From CAZSNH01 sp052388455 (GTDB taxonomy: Bacteria > Pseudomonadota > Alphaproteobacteria > Rhizobiales > Hyphomicrobiaceae), in assembly GCA_052388455.1 (NCBI GenBank), contig JBQTIA010000018.1:1-52429 (forward strand): 52,429 nt of DNA, read 5' to 3'. The notes under the pieces were generated by a model. The model had not been told where the DNA came from. It searched no databases and saw nothing but the letters and a program-made list of their open reading frames with translations. Both the position numbers and the translations under genes were made by a program. Positions 25,476-34,387 of this stretch are shown here, piece after piece. Position 1 is the stretch's first letter, and the number at the start of each line of letters is the position of its first letter.

Positions 25476-26399
25476 TTGGACGGGCATTCGGCTGCGGGAT
25501 CGGAGGCGGCGCGGCTGACGGCGGAGCATGGCCGTGCCGACGGTGTCTGCTTTGAAGCCAGCCCGCTCGGCGGCGTCGTCGCCATTCTCACTGCAACGGG
25601 CGGGCGCGCCGTCGTCGCGCTGCAAGGCGCACAGGTGCTGTCTTTCGTCCCGGCTGGCGACCGCGACGTGCTCTGGCTTTCGCCGGCCGCTCGCCTCGCA
25701 ACCGGCAAAGCGACCCGCGGCGGCATCCCCGTCTGCTGGCCATGGTTCGGCCGGCACCCGACCGATGCCGCCAAACCGGCGCACGGGTTCGTCCGCACAA
25801 GCCCCTGGCGCGTGGTGTCGAGCGACGCAAGGAAGGAGGTGGCAAGCCTTGCCCTGGAATTCGAGCCGCTGTCCGCACACGTCTCGCTATGGCCGTATCG
25901 CGCGCGCGTGCGTCTCGAGATCGTGGTCTCGCAGGCGCTCACGCTGGCGCTGACCACGACCAATGTCGGCGCAGAGACGGTGCCCCTGACCCAGGCGCTG
26001 CATTCGTATTTTGCGGTCAGCGACGTGTCCGCTGTGTCGATCGACGGGCTGCACGGGGCGACCTATGTCGACCATGTCGGCGCGCTTCAGCGGCGTCGGC
26101 AGTCGGGTTCCATCGTCATCGACGCCGAGGTCGACCGCGTTTACGAAGCGAGCGAAGAAACGGTGCTGATCCGCGACGAGGGCTTTGACCGCACGATCGC
26201 CATCGCAAAATCGGGCAGCCGGGCGACAGTCGTCTGGAATCCCTGGATCGCGAAAAGCCAACGCCTCGGCGACATGGGGCCCGAGGGTCATCGGCGCATG
26301 GTCTGTGTCGAGACGGCGAATGCCGGCGACGATGTCGTCACCGTCGCGCCGGGCGCAACGCATCGTCTCACCGCCACGATCTCAACAGTTCGCGGCTGA
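25476..26399 (+). CDS. D-hexose-6-phosphate mutarotase (aldose 1-epimerase family, YeaD-like)
   Basis: This family interconverts alpha and beta anomers of hexose 6-phosphates. The 307-residue protein has the family features FVPAGDRDVLWLSPAAR, TRGGIPVCWPWFGRH (phosphate/sugar-binding loop), the conserved His in AHGFVRTSPW, QALHSYFAVSDV with the second His, and VVWNPWIAKSQRLGDMG. The start is a TTG directly after the preceding stop, with a GGGGG a few bases upstream; no ATG exists before the conserved core. The first 30 residues are low in conservation. A strong intrinsic terminator follows at 26406. Confidence 0.88.
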   Translation: MDGHSAAGSEAARLTAEHGRADGVCFEASPLGGVVAILTATGGRAVVALQGAQVLSFVPAGDRDVLWLSPAARLATGKATRGGIPVCWPWFGRHPTDAAKPAHGFVRTSPWRVVSSDARKEVASLALEFEPLSAHVSLWPYRARVRLEIVVSQALTLALTTTNVGAETVPLTQALHSYFAVSDVSAVSIDGLHGATYVDHVGALQRRRQSGSIVIDAEVDRVYEASEETVLIRDEGFDRTIAIAKSGSRATVVWNPWIAKSQRLGDMGPEGHRRMVCVETANAGDDVVTVAPGATHRLTATISTVRG

Positions 26400-26405
26400 G
26401 CACAG

Positions 26406-26442
26406 AAAAAGCCCGGCCTCGTCTTCGGCGGCCGGGCTTTTT
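26406..26442. terminator. Strong bidirectional rho-independent terminator
   Basis: AAAAAGCCCGGCC (26406-26418) and GGCCGGGCTTTTT (26430-26442) form a perfect 13-bp stem with an 11-base loop. There is an A-run on one side and a T-run on the other. It sits between the convergent mutarotase and bactofilin genes. Confidence 0.92.
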
Positions 26443-26465
26443 CATTTCCAGGGTCGTTCGGAGCC

Positions 26466-26981
26466 TCAGCCGCCGCTCGACGGCGGCGCGGTGCCCGCGA
26501 ACGTCGTCACGTCGAGGTTGGGCTTCAATTCGCCGTTGTCCTTGGCCCGGCGGACCCGGCCGTCGAACTGGGCGCCTTCCGAGATGGCGAGGGTCTGGTG
26601 GGTGATGTCGCCTTCGACCACGGCGGTCGGATGCAGTGTCACGGAGGTGCCCTTGATGGCGCCGCGGATGCCGCCGCGGACTTCGATCGTCTCGGCCCAC
26701 ACCGTGCCGATCACCGATCCCTCGTCGCCGATGATGACCTGCTTGCCATTGACGTCGCCGCGCACGTCGCCGTCGATCTGGACGCGGTTCTGAGAAATGA
26801 TGGTGATCTTCTCTCCGAGGATCGTGAGATCGGTGCCGATGATCGACGAGCCCATGGTGGTCGGCGGGCCGAACGGCGAGGCCCGGTTGGCTGGAGCGGC
26901 GGCCGGAGCGGCGGGCGCCGGGGCGTTGGTAGCTTGTGGCTTCTGAGACGTCTGATCGTTGGTCGTATTGCGGCCGAACAC
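26466..26981 (-). CDS. Bactofilin family cytoskeletal protein
   Basis: Bactofilins polymerise into membrane-associated beta-helical filaments that scaffold cell-shape and polar proteins. The protein (171 residues) has a disordered Ala/Pro-rich N-terminus. A beta-helix core follows (SSIIGTDLTILGEKITI, VQIDGDVRGDVNGKQVIIGD, GSVIGTVWAETIEVRGGIRG, VEGDITHQTLAISEGAQFDG), and the tail is short. I chose the GTG at 26981, giving an MFGRN-type start typical of the family. It lies six bases from GGGGAG. The GTG two codons upstream (26987) abuts that Shine-Dalgarno and is unlikely to be used. Confidence 0.9.
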   Translation of the reverse strand: MFGRNTTNDQTSQKPQATNAPAPAAPAAAPANRASPFGPPTTMGSSIIGTDLTILGEKITIISQNRVQIDGDVRGDVNGKQVIIGDEGSVIGTVWAETIEVRGGIRGAIKGTSVTLHPTAVVEGDITHQTLAISEGAQFDGRVRRAKDNGELKPNLDVTTFAGTAPPSSGG

Positions 26982-27169
26982 TGGCACCTCCCCTATTCAC
27001 AAATTCATTGCGGAACCCGCTCCGACACATCATGGGGCCTGGGAAGAATTATGTCGAGCGCCGGCCCTCGCCGGCCGCCGGTCATTTAGGCGGAGCGCGG
27101 GAGACGGACCCCGCGATTCCTCGGGGCATGGCTATCGCCGGCAACGGACCGCAAGGCGACGTTGCGCGG

Positions 27170-27502
27170 TCAACGCCGAACGTAGAGGTTGACGAACGGT
27201 GCTCTGACCCAAACACTGCGGTGTCCAACCCGCACCGAAGTGAACGGTGCATCGACCCACACCCGCCGCCCGCGCGTTTCGACAAAGGTCGTCGGAGCGT
27301 GGACCACGACATCGTCGCGGCCGGTGGCGCGATAATATCGGTGCTTGCCCCGATGCCCTTTCGCGTGCACCTCGACGAAGGCCGGCGCGTCCTCGATCGA
27401 CGCGGTGGCACGGGCGAGCGGTGACGACACGGCGGGCGCAGCGGGCGTGAACGCTGCGGCTCCGGTGATCAGCCCCACGGCCAAGGCTCTGAACTTCGAC
27501 AT
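27170..27502 (-). CDS. Small exported protein with repeated short beta motifs
   Basis: The 110-residue product has a signal peptide (MSKFRALAVGLITGAAAF, with Ala-rich cleavage around PAVSSPLA). The mature C-terminal half is made of repeated hydrophobic-Ala-Pro strands: VVVHAPTTFVETRGRRVWVD, APFTSVRVGHRSVW, VRAPFVNLYVRR. These look like tandem 15-20 residue units. I do not recognise a function. The start at 27502 is supported by CGGAGG seven bases upstream; longer in-frame extensions lack this. It is upstream of the bactofilin gene on the same strand with a gap of nearly 190 bases, and divergent from the glycosyltransferase. Confidence 0.65.
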   Translation of the reverse strand: MSKFRALAVGLITGAAAFTPAAPAVSSPLARATASIEDAPAFVEVHAKGHRGKHRYYRATGRDDVVVHAPTTFVETRGRRVWVDAPFTSVRVGHRSVWVRAPFVNLYVRR

Positions 27503-27741
27503 CCGCAACCTCCGACAGGCCAGCGACCGGTTCGATTTTGATGCCTGCGCCGGCCGCCGGCAACGCAAAACCGCTTCCGTCGGCCGACTGGTTTTATGTT
27601 TGTTCCATTCAGGCCGCGACGCGAGGCCCGAGCGGCCACGTGATCCGCTTCCGATGCCGTGTCTCTCGTGGCCCGGTCATGAGAAATGATAGTACGGTCA
27701 CGTATCGAGCCACCTCGCACAGCCCAACCTCTCACCGTCGC

Positions 27742-29424
27742 ATGATGTCCAAAAACGCCGCCATCCTCTTCGAGCCCGAAGCCTACGTGCTGGACGGGCC
27801 CAAGCTCATGGGCCGCCAGTCGGCCGGCAACGCCTTTCTCCGGGCTGCGGTCGGCGGGCGGAGTGGCGAGGTCCTGGCGGCCTATACGCCGCGCCGTGCC
27901 TCAGCCGATGCCTTCGCCCGCATGGTGCACGGCATCGATGGCGCCGCCCAGACCCGCTGGATTCCAGCCGGGCGGCTCGATCTCCTCGCGGCGACGGGCA
28001 CTCTCTATACACCGGGGCCGGTGCTCGCCGATGTGGCGCGGCTCAGGCTGCGGGCCGGGCCGGCCGCCTACTCGCTCACCGGCGTGACCCACACGACTGC
28101 ATCGCATCTGGCCATGGACGCCATCGCGGACCTGGCCACTGCGCCGGTGATGCCGTGGGACGCGCTGATCTGCACGTCGCGGTCGGTGCGCGCAACGGTC
28201 GAGACGATCGTCGGCGCGGAACGTGCCTTTCTCGACTGGCGGTTCGGTGCAACGCTGACGGTCGAGCTGCCGCAGCTACCGGTCATTCCCCTGGGTGTTC
28301 ACTGTGCCGATTTTCAGTTCAGCGACGCCGAGCGGCGGGCCGGCCGCAAGGCACTCGGCCTCGAGGCCGACGAGGTGGCGGCGATCTTCGTCGGCCGGCT
28401 GAGTTTCCACGCCAAGGCGCATCCCCATGCCATGTATGTCGGGCTCGAGGACGCTGCGCGGCGGACGGGGAAGAAGCTGGCGCTCATCCAGTGCGGCTGG
28501 TTCGCCAACGAAGCCATCGAGAAGGCTTTCCGCGACGGCGCGAAAGCTCACATGCCGTCGGTGCGATCACTGTTCGTCGACGGGCGCGAGGCGGACAAGC
28601 GATCCGCCGCATGGGCCGGCGCCGATCTCTTCGTCTCGCTGTCGGACAACATTCAGGAGACATTTGGCCTGGCGCCGGTGGAAGCCATGGCCGCCGGCCT
28701 TCCGGTCGTCGCCACAGACTGGGACGGTTATCGCGACACAATACGCGACGGCCGCGACGGGTTCCTCGTGCCGACGACGATGCTGCCGCCGGGCCTCGGC
28801 GAGACGATGGCCGCAGCGCACGAATGCGGCGAACTCACCTACGATCAGTATTGCGCGCTCGCCTGCCGCACCGTTTCGGTCGATATGGCGACGCTGGCCG
28901 CGCGGCTCACAGACCTCGTCAACTCTCCCGATCTCAGGCGCTCGCTCGGCGCATCGGGACGAGCGAGAGCGCGAACGGAATTCGACTGGAGCGTCGTCTA
29001 CCGGCGCTATCAGGAACTGTGGGCCGACCTGGCGCGCCGTCGAACGGCCGCTGCGGCCGATTCCGCCTGGATGGCCCGGCTCGCGGCAGCGCCCAGGGCC
29101 GCCCCGTCGCGGCTCGACCCTGCACGCTCGTTCGCCGACTATGCAACTCGTGTGCTGGGGCCGGATACGTCGATCCGTGTGGCCGACGGCGCCACGGCCG
29201 ATCGTTTCCGCACTCTGTCCGGCGACGCCCTCTTCGCCTATCTGCCCGAATCCCTTCCGGCAGTGGACATGGTCGCGAGCATTCTGCAGGCGCTCGATCG
29301 CGGCAGCGACACGCCGGCCAGGCTCGCCGCCACGCTTGGCCAGCGCCTCGACCACGTGCTGCTGGCACTGGCCGTCATTGGGAAAATGGGGCTGGTCAGC
29401 TTCGCCGGCGACCGTTCCGGCTGA
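27742..29424 (+). CDS. GT4 family glycosyltransferase with C-terminal extension
   Basis: This is a GT-B fold retaining glycosyltransferase; substrate and product are unknown. The 560-residue protein has an N-terminal Rossmann-like half (SLTGVTHTTASHLAMDAIAD, VIPLGVHCADFQFSD). The C-terminal half has AAIFVGRLSFHAKAHPHAMY, ADLFVSLSDNIQETFGLAPV followed by EAMAAGLPVVATDWDGYRD (the E-x7-E nucleotide-sugar motif), and DGFLVPTTMLPPG. About 140 residues after the GT-B core (from around residue 420) are of unknown role. Two adjacent ATGs (27742, 27745) are the likely start, but no good Shine-Dalgarno is seen. The frame is open upstream to 27538, but that overlaps the divergent small gene. Confidence 0.85.
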   Translation: MMSKNAAILFEPEAYVLDGPKLMGRQSAGNAFLRAAVGGRSGEVLAAYTPRRASADAFARMVHGIDGAAQTRWIPAGRLDLLAATGTLYTPGPVLADVARLRLRAGPAAYSLTGVTHTTASHLAMDAIADLATAPVMPWDALICTSRSVRATVETIVGAERAFLDWRFGATLTVELPQLPVIPLGVHCADFQFSDAERRAGRKALGLEADEVAAIFVGRLSFHAKAHPHAMYVGLEDAARRTGKKLALIQCGWFANEAIEKAFRDGAKAHMPSVRSLFVDGREADKRSAAWAGADLFVSLSDNIQETFGLAPVEAMAAGLPVVATDWDGYRDTIRDGRDGFLVPTTMLPPGLGETMAAAHECGELTYDQYCALACRTVSVDMATLAARLTDLVNSPDLRRSLGASGRARARTEFDWSVVYRRYQELWADLARRRTAAAADSAWMARLAAAPRAAPSRLDPARSFADYATRVLGPDTSIRVADGATADRFRTLSGDALFAYLPESLPAVDMVASILQALDRGSDTPARLAATLGQRLDHVLLALAVIGKMGLVSFAGDRSG

Positions 29425-29443
29425 GTGACAATTTTTGCAAGTC

Positions 29444-29520
29444 TGGTAGCGGGAGGCGGACTTGAACCGCCGACCTACGGATTATGAGACCGTCGCTCTA
29501 ACCACCTGAGCTATCCCGCC
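29444..29520 (-). tRNA. tRNA-Met, elongator (anticodon CAT)
   Basis: Read on the minus strand it begins GGCGGGATAGCTCAGG. The anticodon loop is TCTCATAAT (CAT), the T arm GGTTCAAGTCC, the acceptor TCCCGCT, and CCA is encoded. It has a normal 1-72 pair, unlike initiator tRNA. The acceptor sequence is like elongator Met, not tRNA-Ile2. Confidence 0.93.
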
Positions 29521-29683
29521 ATCCCGGACCGCGCCGAGACGCCGATGACGGCCCGCGCCTCTGTCGCCGCGAGCCGTAAGGGCGCACGTCTATAGGGACC
29601 GCGCCGCGAACCTGTCAATAACGCCGGCCCCGCCGGCAACCAACGGCGGCGCCGGCGCCGGCCGAAGCGTGTCGCGAAGCGCC

Positions 29684-30412
29684 TTACTCGGCCGCGATGG
29701 CGTGCCGGGCGGACGCCGCCTTGGCGAAGCGCATCATGGTGAAGATGCCCCACGGCTTCATGGGCTGGCGCTCGACCAGGGTGAGATCCTCGCAGCCCAT
29801 GACGCGGGCCACGTCGAACACCGGCCGCCAGCCGATGATTTCTGCGAACGGAGCCATGCGTCGCTCGACCCAGCCGCGCACACCTTCCTCCTGGCTGAAA
29901 TGATTGACCAGGATGACCTCGCCGCCGGGGCGGGTGACGCGAGCCAGCTCGCGCATCACGCGCTCGGGGTCGGGCACGACGGTCATCACGTACATGGCGA
30001 CGACAGTGTCGAAAGTGGCATCCGGAAAGCTCAGATCGCCGGCATCCATTTCATGCAGGCCGGCGACATTTTCGAGCCGCTCCTTGTTGACCTTTTCCCG
30101 CGCCTTTTCGAGCATTTCCGGGGAGAGATCGATGCCGACCACCTCCAGGTGGCGGCTGTATTCGCCGAGCGAGAGCCCGGTGCCGACGCCGACTTCCAGC
30201 ACGCGGCCCTTGCGGCTGTTGATCACCCGCACGGCCTGCCTTCGGCCCTCGGTCGAGACGCGGCCGAAGGTGCTGTCATAGATCGGTGCCCAACGCCGGT
30301 AGGCGCTCTTGACGGCATCCTCGTCGATGCGGCCGATGCCGACGATCCGCCCATCTTCGCGCTCGAGTTCCGGCGCGCGACGCCGCGGATTGGGCTGCAG
30401 GCTCGATCTCAT
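29684..30412 (-). CDS. PmtA-type SAM methyltransferase (phosphatidylethanolamine N-methyltransferase-like)
   Basis: This is a class I SAM-dependent methyltransferase of 242 residues. Motif I is GRVLEVGVGTGLSLGEYSRH, followed by VVGIDLSPEMLEKAREKV, MDAGDLSFPDATFDTVVAM, the family-typical VVPDPERVMRELARVTRPGG, and VILVNHFS. The N-terminus (VKSAYRRWAPIYDSTFGRV) and C-terminus (KPWGIFTMMRFAK) match the Rhodobacter/rhizobial PmtA type, which makes phosphatidylcholine. Other members of this superfamily cannot be excluded. The start ATG at 30412 is one base after the mnmA stop, indicating translational coupling. Confidence 0.78.
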   Translation of the reverse strand: MRSSLQPNPRRRAPELEREDGRIVGIGRIDEDAVKSAYRRWAPIYDSTFGRVSTEGRRQAVRVINSRKGRVLEVGVGTGLSLGEYSRHLEVVGIDLSPEMLEKAREKVNKERLENVAGLHEMDAGDLSFPDATFDTVVAMYVMTVVPDPERVMRELARVTRPGGEVILVNHFSQEEGVRGWVERRMAPFAEIIGWRPVFDVARVMGCEDLTLVERQPMKPWGIFTMMRFAKAASARHAIAAE

Positions 30413-30413
30413 G

Positions 30414-31751
30414 TCACCCACGTGCTCCTCTGACGCTTTCGACTGCTCTTTCCGAGATACCACCCGGCCGGTCGAGGGCTGCTCGGTCGGCGGGTCCGGT
30501 CTCGGATCGCCCGGCCCCCACGTGCCGTGCGGTCCGTTCGATCCATCCTCCGCCCAGGATGCGGGAGTCGGCAGCACCATCCTGGTAGAGGACACAGGCC
30601 TGACCGGTCGCCACGCCGAATTCACCATTTTCGAGGACGACCCGCACATGCCCGTCGGCGTCCCGATCCAGACGTGCAGGCTGCGGATCGGCCGTCGACC
30701 GGATGCGTGCGTAAACCTGAAGTCCCCGGAGAGCGAGTTCGAGCGGCTCGTCGCCGAGCCAATTGACGTTTTTAAGGATGAGCCCGTCGGTCCGCAAGCA
30801 GTCACGTGGTCCCACCACCACTTCGTTGCGGGCGGCGTCGAGGCGAAGCACGAACAGCGGCTCGCTCGCCGGGATGCCGAGCCCGCGGCGCTGGCCGACG
30901 GTATAATTGATGATCCCATCGTGGCGGCCGAGCACACGGCCGTCGGTGTGGACGATGTCGCCCGCGCGCAGCGCGCCGGGTCTCAGTCGCTCGATCACGT
31001 CGGTGTAGCGGCCCTTGGGGACGAAGCAGATGTCCTGGCTGTCGGCCTTGTCGGCAACGGGCAGCTCGAAGGTCCGGGCCAGCTCGCGCACCTCCGCTTT
31101 GCGCAGTCCGCCGATCGGGAACGACAGCCGGGCGAGCTGATCGCGGGTGGTGGCGAACAGGAAATAGCTCTGGTCGCGGCTGGCATCGGCCGCACGATGC
31201 AGCGTCGGGCCGGCGGCGCTATCGCGTTTCACTATATAATGGCCGGTCGCCAGCGTGTCGGACCCGAGGTCGCCGACCATCGAGAGCAGGTCGTTGAACT
31301 TGATCTGCTGATTACAGGTGACGCAGGGGATCGGCGTCTCGCCGGCCATGTAGCTGGCCGCGAACGATCCGATCACAGCGTCGGCGAAGCGGCGCTCGTA
31401 ATCGAGCACGTAATGGGGAATGGCCAGCTTTTCGGCCACCTTGCGGGCATCGCGGATGTCCTGGCCGGCGCAGCAGCTTCCCTTGCGCCCGCTCGCCTCG
31501 CCGTCGTCGTAGAGCTGCAGCGTGACGCCTACGACGTCGTGACCTTGGGATTTCAGCAGCGCCGCGACGACCGAGGAGTCGACGCCGCCCGACATGGCGA
31601 CGACGATGCGCCGGGGCGCAACACCGCTCTGGGGTCCGGGGACCGGTCCTAGGGCGGGACCGGCCGAGGGCCTTGTCTGGGCGCCAGACGTCGAGCTGTC
31701 GGGGAGGGTCACGGCCCTGTCATGTCCTTGGCGGCGCGAGTCGGACCTCAC
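30414..31751 (-). CDS. mnmA: tRNA-specific 2-thiouridylase MnmA
   Basis: MnmA thiolates U34 of tRNA-Glu, Gln and Lys. The 445-residue protein has the PP-loop VVAMSGGVDSSVVAALL, GVTLQLYDDG, CCAGQDIRDARKVAEKL, the catalytic Cys in PIPCVTCNQQIKF, LATGHYI, DQSYFLFATT, the second Cys in SQDICFVPKG, and GIINYTVGQRRGLGI. Normal MnmA ends near the ILGGGWIER motif; here about 40 further residues rich in Arg, Gly and Ala follow and run into the pmtA start. The N-terminal 45 residues are also not conserved. The start is unclear: GTG at 31751 or GTG at 31712, neither with a strong Shine-Dalgarno. Confidence 0.93.
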   Translation of the reverse strand: MRSDSRRQGHDRAVTLPDSSTSGAQTRPSAGPALGPVPGPQSGVAPRRIVVAMSGGVDSSVVAALLKSQGHDVVGVTLQLYDDGEASGRKGSCCAGQDIRDARKVAEKLAIPHYVLDYERRFADAVIGSFAASYMAGETPIPCVTCNQQIKFNDLLSMVGDLGSDTLATGHYIVKRDSAAGPTLHRAADASRDQSYFLFATTRDQLARLSFPIGGLRKAEVRELARTFELPVADKADSQDICFVPKGRYTDVIERLRPGALRAGDIVHTDGRVLGRHDGIINYTVGQRRGLGIPASEPLFVLRLDAARNEVVVGPRDCLRTDGLILKNVNWLGDEPLELALRGLQVYARIRSTADPQPARLDRDADGHVRVVLENGEFGVATGQACVLYQDGAADSRILGGGWIERTARHVGAGRSETGPADRAALDRPGGISERAVESVRGARG

Positions 31752-32081
31752 TAGCCCGCCCGCATGAAAATAACGACGATCGACGCCGAAACTGCGGCGA
31801 TGCCCGGAAGTTCCGCAAATTGATAGTGTGCCGAAGGTCTTGCCCGCAAGCCCCAGCCGGCCGGGGCGGCGACGGACCGCGATGCTGATAAATCGAACAA
31901 GCCGACGCCGGCAACGATTTGGGTTGGTTGATTTTTGTTAACTTTCAAGCAACCATGCCCGTCAAGGTTACCGCTCACGAGTGCGTGCATCGGGACGATG
32001 GTTTATGGTATTTTCACTCAATGACTTAGCTCGCTTTTAAGAGCGTTCAGTTACCATCCGCATCTGGTCCGTGAGTATGTA
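31752..32081. other. Divergent intergenic region between mnmA and sciP
   Basis: About 330 bases, more AT-rich towards sciP (from about 31915). It should contain the mnmA and sciP promoters. A GTTAAC lies at 31937-31942, but no second half-site at the CtrA spacing is present. No RNA gene or strong hairpin is seen. Confidence 0.4.
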
Positions 32082-32369
32082 ATGAGTATCATGACCGAAC
32101 AACAGATGAGAGCGCGCGTGCGCTACGTCATCGGCCCCGATGGGTCGCCGTTGACCGTAGCGGACCTGCCGCCGAAAAATACCAAACGCTGGGTCATCCG
32201 GCGCAAGGCGGAAGTCGTCGCGGCCGTTCGCGGCGGGCTGCTCAGCATCGATGAAGCGTGCGAACGCTACAAGCTGACGGTCGACGAGTTCCTCTCCTGG
32301 CAGCGGTCGATCGAGAAGCACGGGCTTCCCGGGCTGCGGGCGACCCGCGTGCAGGAATACCGCGGCTGA
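32082..32369 (+). CDS. sciP: CtrA inhibitor SciP (DUF1153)
   Basis: SciP binds CtrA at promoters and blocks transcription in G1 in Caulobacter. The 95-residue protein matches the DUF1153 family across its length: RARVRYVIGPDGSPLTVADL, PPKNTKRWVIRRKAEVVAAV, RGGLLSIDEACERYKLTVDE (helix-turn-helix) and FLSWQRSIEKHGLPGLRATR. The start is ATG at 32082, with a second in-frame ATG at 32091. Its nearness to ctrA (2 kb) places the regulator and its inhibitor in one locus. It is convergent with the lipoprotein gene. Confidence 0.93.
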   Translation: MSIMTEQQMRARVRYVIGPDGSPLTVADLPPKNTKRWVIRRKAEVVAAVRGGLLSIDEACERYKLTVDEFLSWQRSIEKHGLPGLRATRVQEYRG

Positions 32370-32475
32370 GTGCCGAGTATTGCTGGTTCCAAGCCATCGC
32401 CGGCCTCGATCCCTCGCTGCTGCCAGAGATCCGGGGTCTGATGAACGGAACTGACGATGCGGTGGCCGGCCGTCG

Positions 32476-33087
32476 CTATTTCTTGTCCGCCCCGGTCGAC
32501 CGCTTTGCGGCGGATTGTGCCTGTTTCGATTTGGCCTGCGCTTTCTGCTCGGCGTCCCAGCCCTGGGTGACGGGGCCGTCGCCGCAGCCCTCCTCGCCTT
32601 CGCCCCACCGGGTCACGTCGTCGCGCAGGCGGCCGGCCAGCGGCTCCGGCACGCGAAAATTCTCGACGCCCAGCTCGGGCGCGCCGCCCGTCGGCTTGAT
32701 GGCGATCTGAAACGCCTTGATGGCCCGCGGATCGGGCGAGACCGAGGAATCCTTGCCGAAGATGATGATGTCCGCCCCGCCGCCCTTCGAATCGGGCTTC
32801 GCATCGGCATGGTAGATATAGTCGCCCTTGAGCGGCCCCGTCGCGCCGAACCAGCAGGTCACGGCTCCTCGGGCGATGCGCGTGTAGACTTCGGTCGGGG
32901 TTCCGACCACGCGGCTTGCGCTGATCAGCGGCAGACCCGACGCCGCAGCGAGGGCTCCGACGGGCGGCAGCTCAGGAACGCCCGAGCCCGCGCAGCCTGC
33001 CAACATCGCGGCGGGTACGGCGATGAGCGCCATCCGCACCATCGGCCGTGCGATCCCGCCAGCAAGTCTGAGTGAGAGCCGTTGCAT
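32476..33087 (-). CDS. Putative lipoprotein of unknown function
   Basis: The 203-residue product has a lipobox, AAMLAGCAGSG, so it should be processed by signal peptidase II and lipid-anchored. The mature part has RIARGAVTCWFGATGPLKGD, YIYHADAKPDSKGGGADIII, and a Lys/Ala/Gln-rich tail (AEQKAQAKSKQAQSAAKR). I do not recognise a domain. Start options are ATG 33087 (signal of 32 residues) and ATG 33042 (17 residues, also plausible). It is on the same strand as the FliJ-like gene, 207 bases downstream, in the position where some relatives have fliI. Confidence 0.7.
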   Translation of the reverse strand: MQRLSLRLAGGIARPMVRMALIAVPAAMLAGCAGSGVPELPPVGALAAASGLPLISASRVVGTPTEVYTRIARGAVTCWFGATGPLKGDYIYHADAKPDSKGGGADIIIFGKDSSVSPDPRAIKAFQIAIKPTGGAPELGVENFRVPEPLAGRLRDDVTRWGEGEEGCGDGPVTQGWDAEQKAQAKSKQAQSAAKRSTGADKK

Positions 33088-33294
33088 GGTGCTGACGAAC
33101 ACGTCCCAGAGATCCGGTTCTCGCGGCGGCACAGTGCATCGCAATATGCCCGGGCCGAGCCGCGGTCCACACCCTGCATGACACGCAGAAGCCCTTGAAA
33201 CAAGGGTCGCTCGGGCACGGGCTCTGGATATCGGCTCGGCTTGGCTGCGGCACGTCCGGCCGGCGGGCGGGTCGTGGGTTCGCGTCTGCAGCGA

Positions 33295-33681
33295 TCAGCG
33301 CAGCACGGCGCTGGCGTGGCGTTCGCTGCGACGGCGGCTGGAGGAGAGCGGGCTCGCGGGCTGCTCGGGGGCGGCGACGCGGGCGAACTGTTCCTCGGCC
33401 TCGTCGCGCTCGCGCAGTGCCGCCTCGAATTTCGCCCTGAGCTCGGCCGCCGACGACAGGAGATTGTCGCGGCGCTGGCCGGCCGACTTGGCGAACGTGG
33501 AATAGGCGAAATGCGCCGGATCCTTGATTCCGGTCCGGTCTTCCTCGGCCCGGATCTGGCGATCCAGGTCGACGGCCATGTTCTCGAATTCACGAATCAT
33601 ATGCTCGAGGTCGGCGGCCTTGCGCGCCTTTTCGTCCACCTCGAAGCGCTTGGCACGGATGGCGGTCTCGCGTGACTTCAT
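33295..33681 (-). CDS. fliJ: FliJ-like coiled-coil protein (putative flagellar export chaperone)
   Basis: FliJ is a coiled-coil component of the flagellar export ATPase complex. The 128-residue product is almost wholly helical: MKSRETAIRAKRFEVDEKAR, then DLEHMIREFENMAVDLDRQI, GIKDPAHFAYSTFAKSAGQR and RDNLLSSAAELRAKFEAAL. The phrase DPAHFAYSTFAK and its position divergent from ctrA match the FliJ-like genes of rhizobial ctrA loci. No fliI or other flagellar gene is in the window. The start at 33681 has AGGGG nine bases upstream. It could also be a CtrA-linked coiled-coil protein of unrelated function. Confidence 0.65.
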   Translation of the reverse strand: MKSRETAIRAKRFEVDEKARKAADLEHMIREFENMAVDLDRQIRAEEDRTGIKDPAHFAYSTFAKSAGQRRDNLLSSAAELRAKFEAALRERDEAEEQFARVAAPEQPASPLSSSRRRSERHASAVLR

Positions 33682-34387
33682 GTTCGATACCCCTGACATT
33701 TTCGAACTCGCAACGGTCGACAGCGGTTCTTCAAGTTCCATGCCACCCGTTCGACAGCGGCCGTCCCCTCGGCTGCCGGAGCGTGATCGCGCCTCGCTCT
33801 GCGGTTGGCGCGACCCTCGCAACGCCACATCCCATCAAGTAGCATATGCGCATTAAGTTGCGGTAAAGCAACGCGCTAGCCGGTTCGTTTCAAGCGCGCT
33901 GACGACATCGAAAAAAGGGCGTCCGAACCCCTAGGTGGGCTGCGCGAATTCTGTTAGCTCTTGAGTCGTTCCGTAACGGTTCGAACGTGGCACGCCGGGT
34001 CGAAATGTGTTCGACACGGCCCAGTCTGGACTGTTTCGGAGCAACTGGGGTCGAGACGGCAATAAGCGGACATGTTTGGTTTTGAGCGTCGGCGCGTTCG
34101 CCGTCGGCGCTGCGGTGTGCGGCCCTTCCGGGGTCGTTCGGCCGACGAGGACGTGTGCTTGCCGCACGCTCTCGGTCGAGGTGCGTCCGCGGGGCTGTTG
34201 CAGCAAGTTGGCGTGTGTCGAGATCGTCCGCTCGGCGCAAGACAAAATTAGGGTTTGTTAACCTCTGATGGGTAAATTCCTAACGTCGGTTTAGTTCGAT
34301 CGCCGGGTTTGATCGAGCAGCAATAGCGTTCTCTTCAGGAACGGGCGAAGCCGCTTCAGCGACGGGGCGGCGAGGAGAGGAACTTCA
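33682..34387. other. Long ctrA upstream regulatory region
   Basis: The 706 bases between divergent fliJ and ctrA hold no convincing gene. Features seen: one GAGTC (33963-33967, a GANTC site of the kind methylated by CcrM), a TTAACC half-site (34258-34263) and an AT-richer stretch at 34235-34295 suited to a promoter. The length suggests complex control, as known for ctrA in Caulobacter. I see no full TTAA-N7-TTAA box. Confidence 0.5.

Noticed and set aside
24972..25880. Long minus-strand extension of the corA reading frame
   Set aside because: It overlaps two plus-strand genes with good protein signatures, and the CorA family starts at 24971 with a good ribosome-binding site.
29444..29520. 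tRNA-Ile2 (CAT anticodon read as lysidine)
   Set aside because: The acceptor GGCGGGA and overall sequence resemble elongator tRNA-Met, not the tRNA-Ile2 type that begins GGGC.
34007..34261. Small open frame upstream of ctrA
   Set aside because: It has no ribosome-binding site and no recognisable features, and it lies in the ctrA promoter region.
34247..34263. Full CtrA box in the ctrA promoter
   Set aside because: Only one half-site (TTAACC) fits; the other position reads ATTA. Autoregulation is likely from other alphaproteobacteria but is not shown here.
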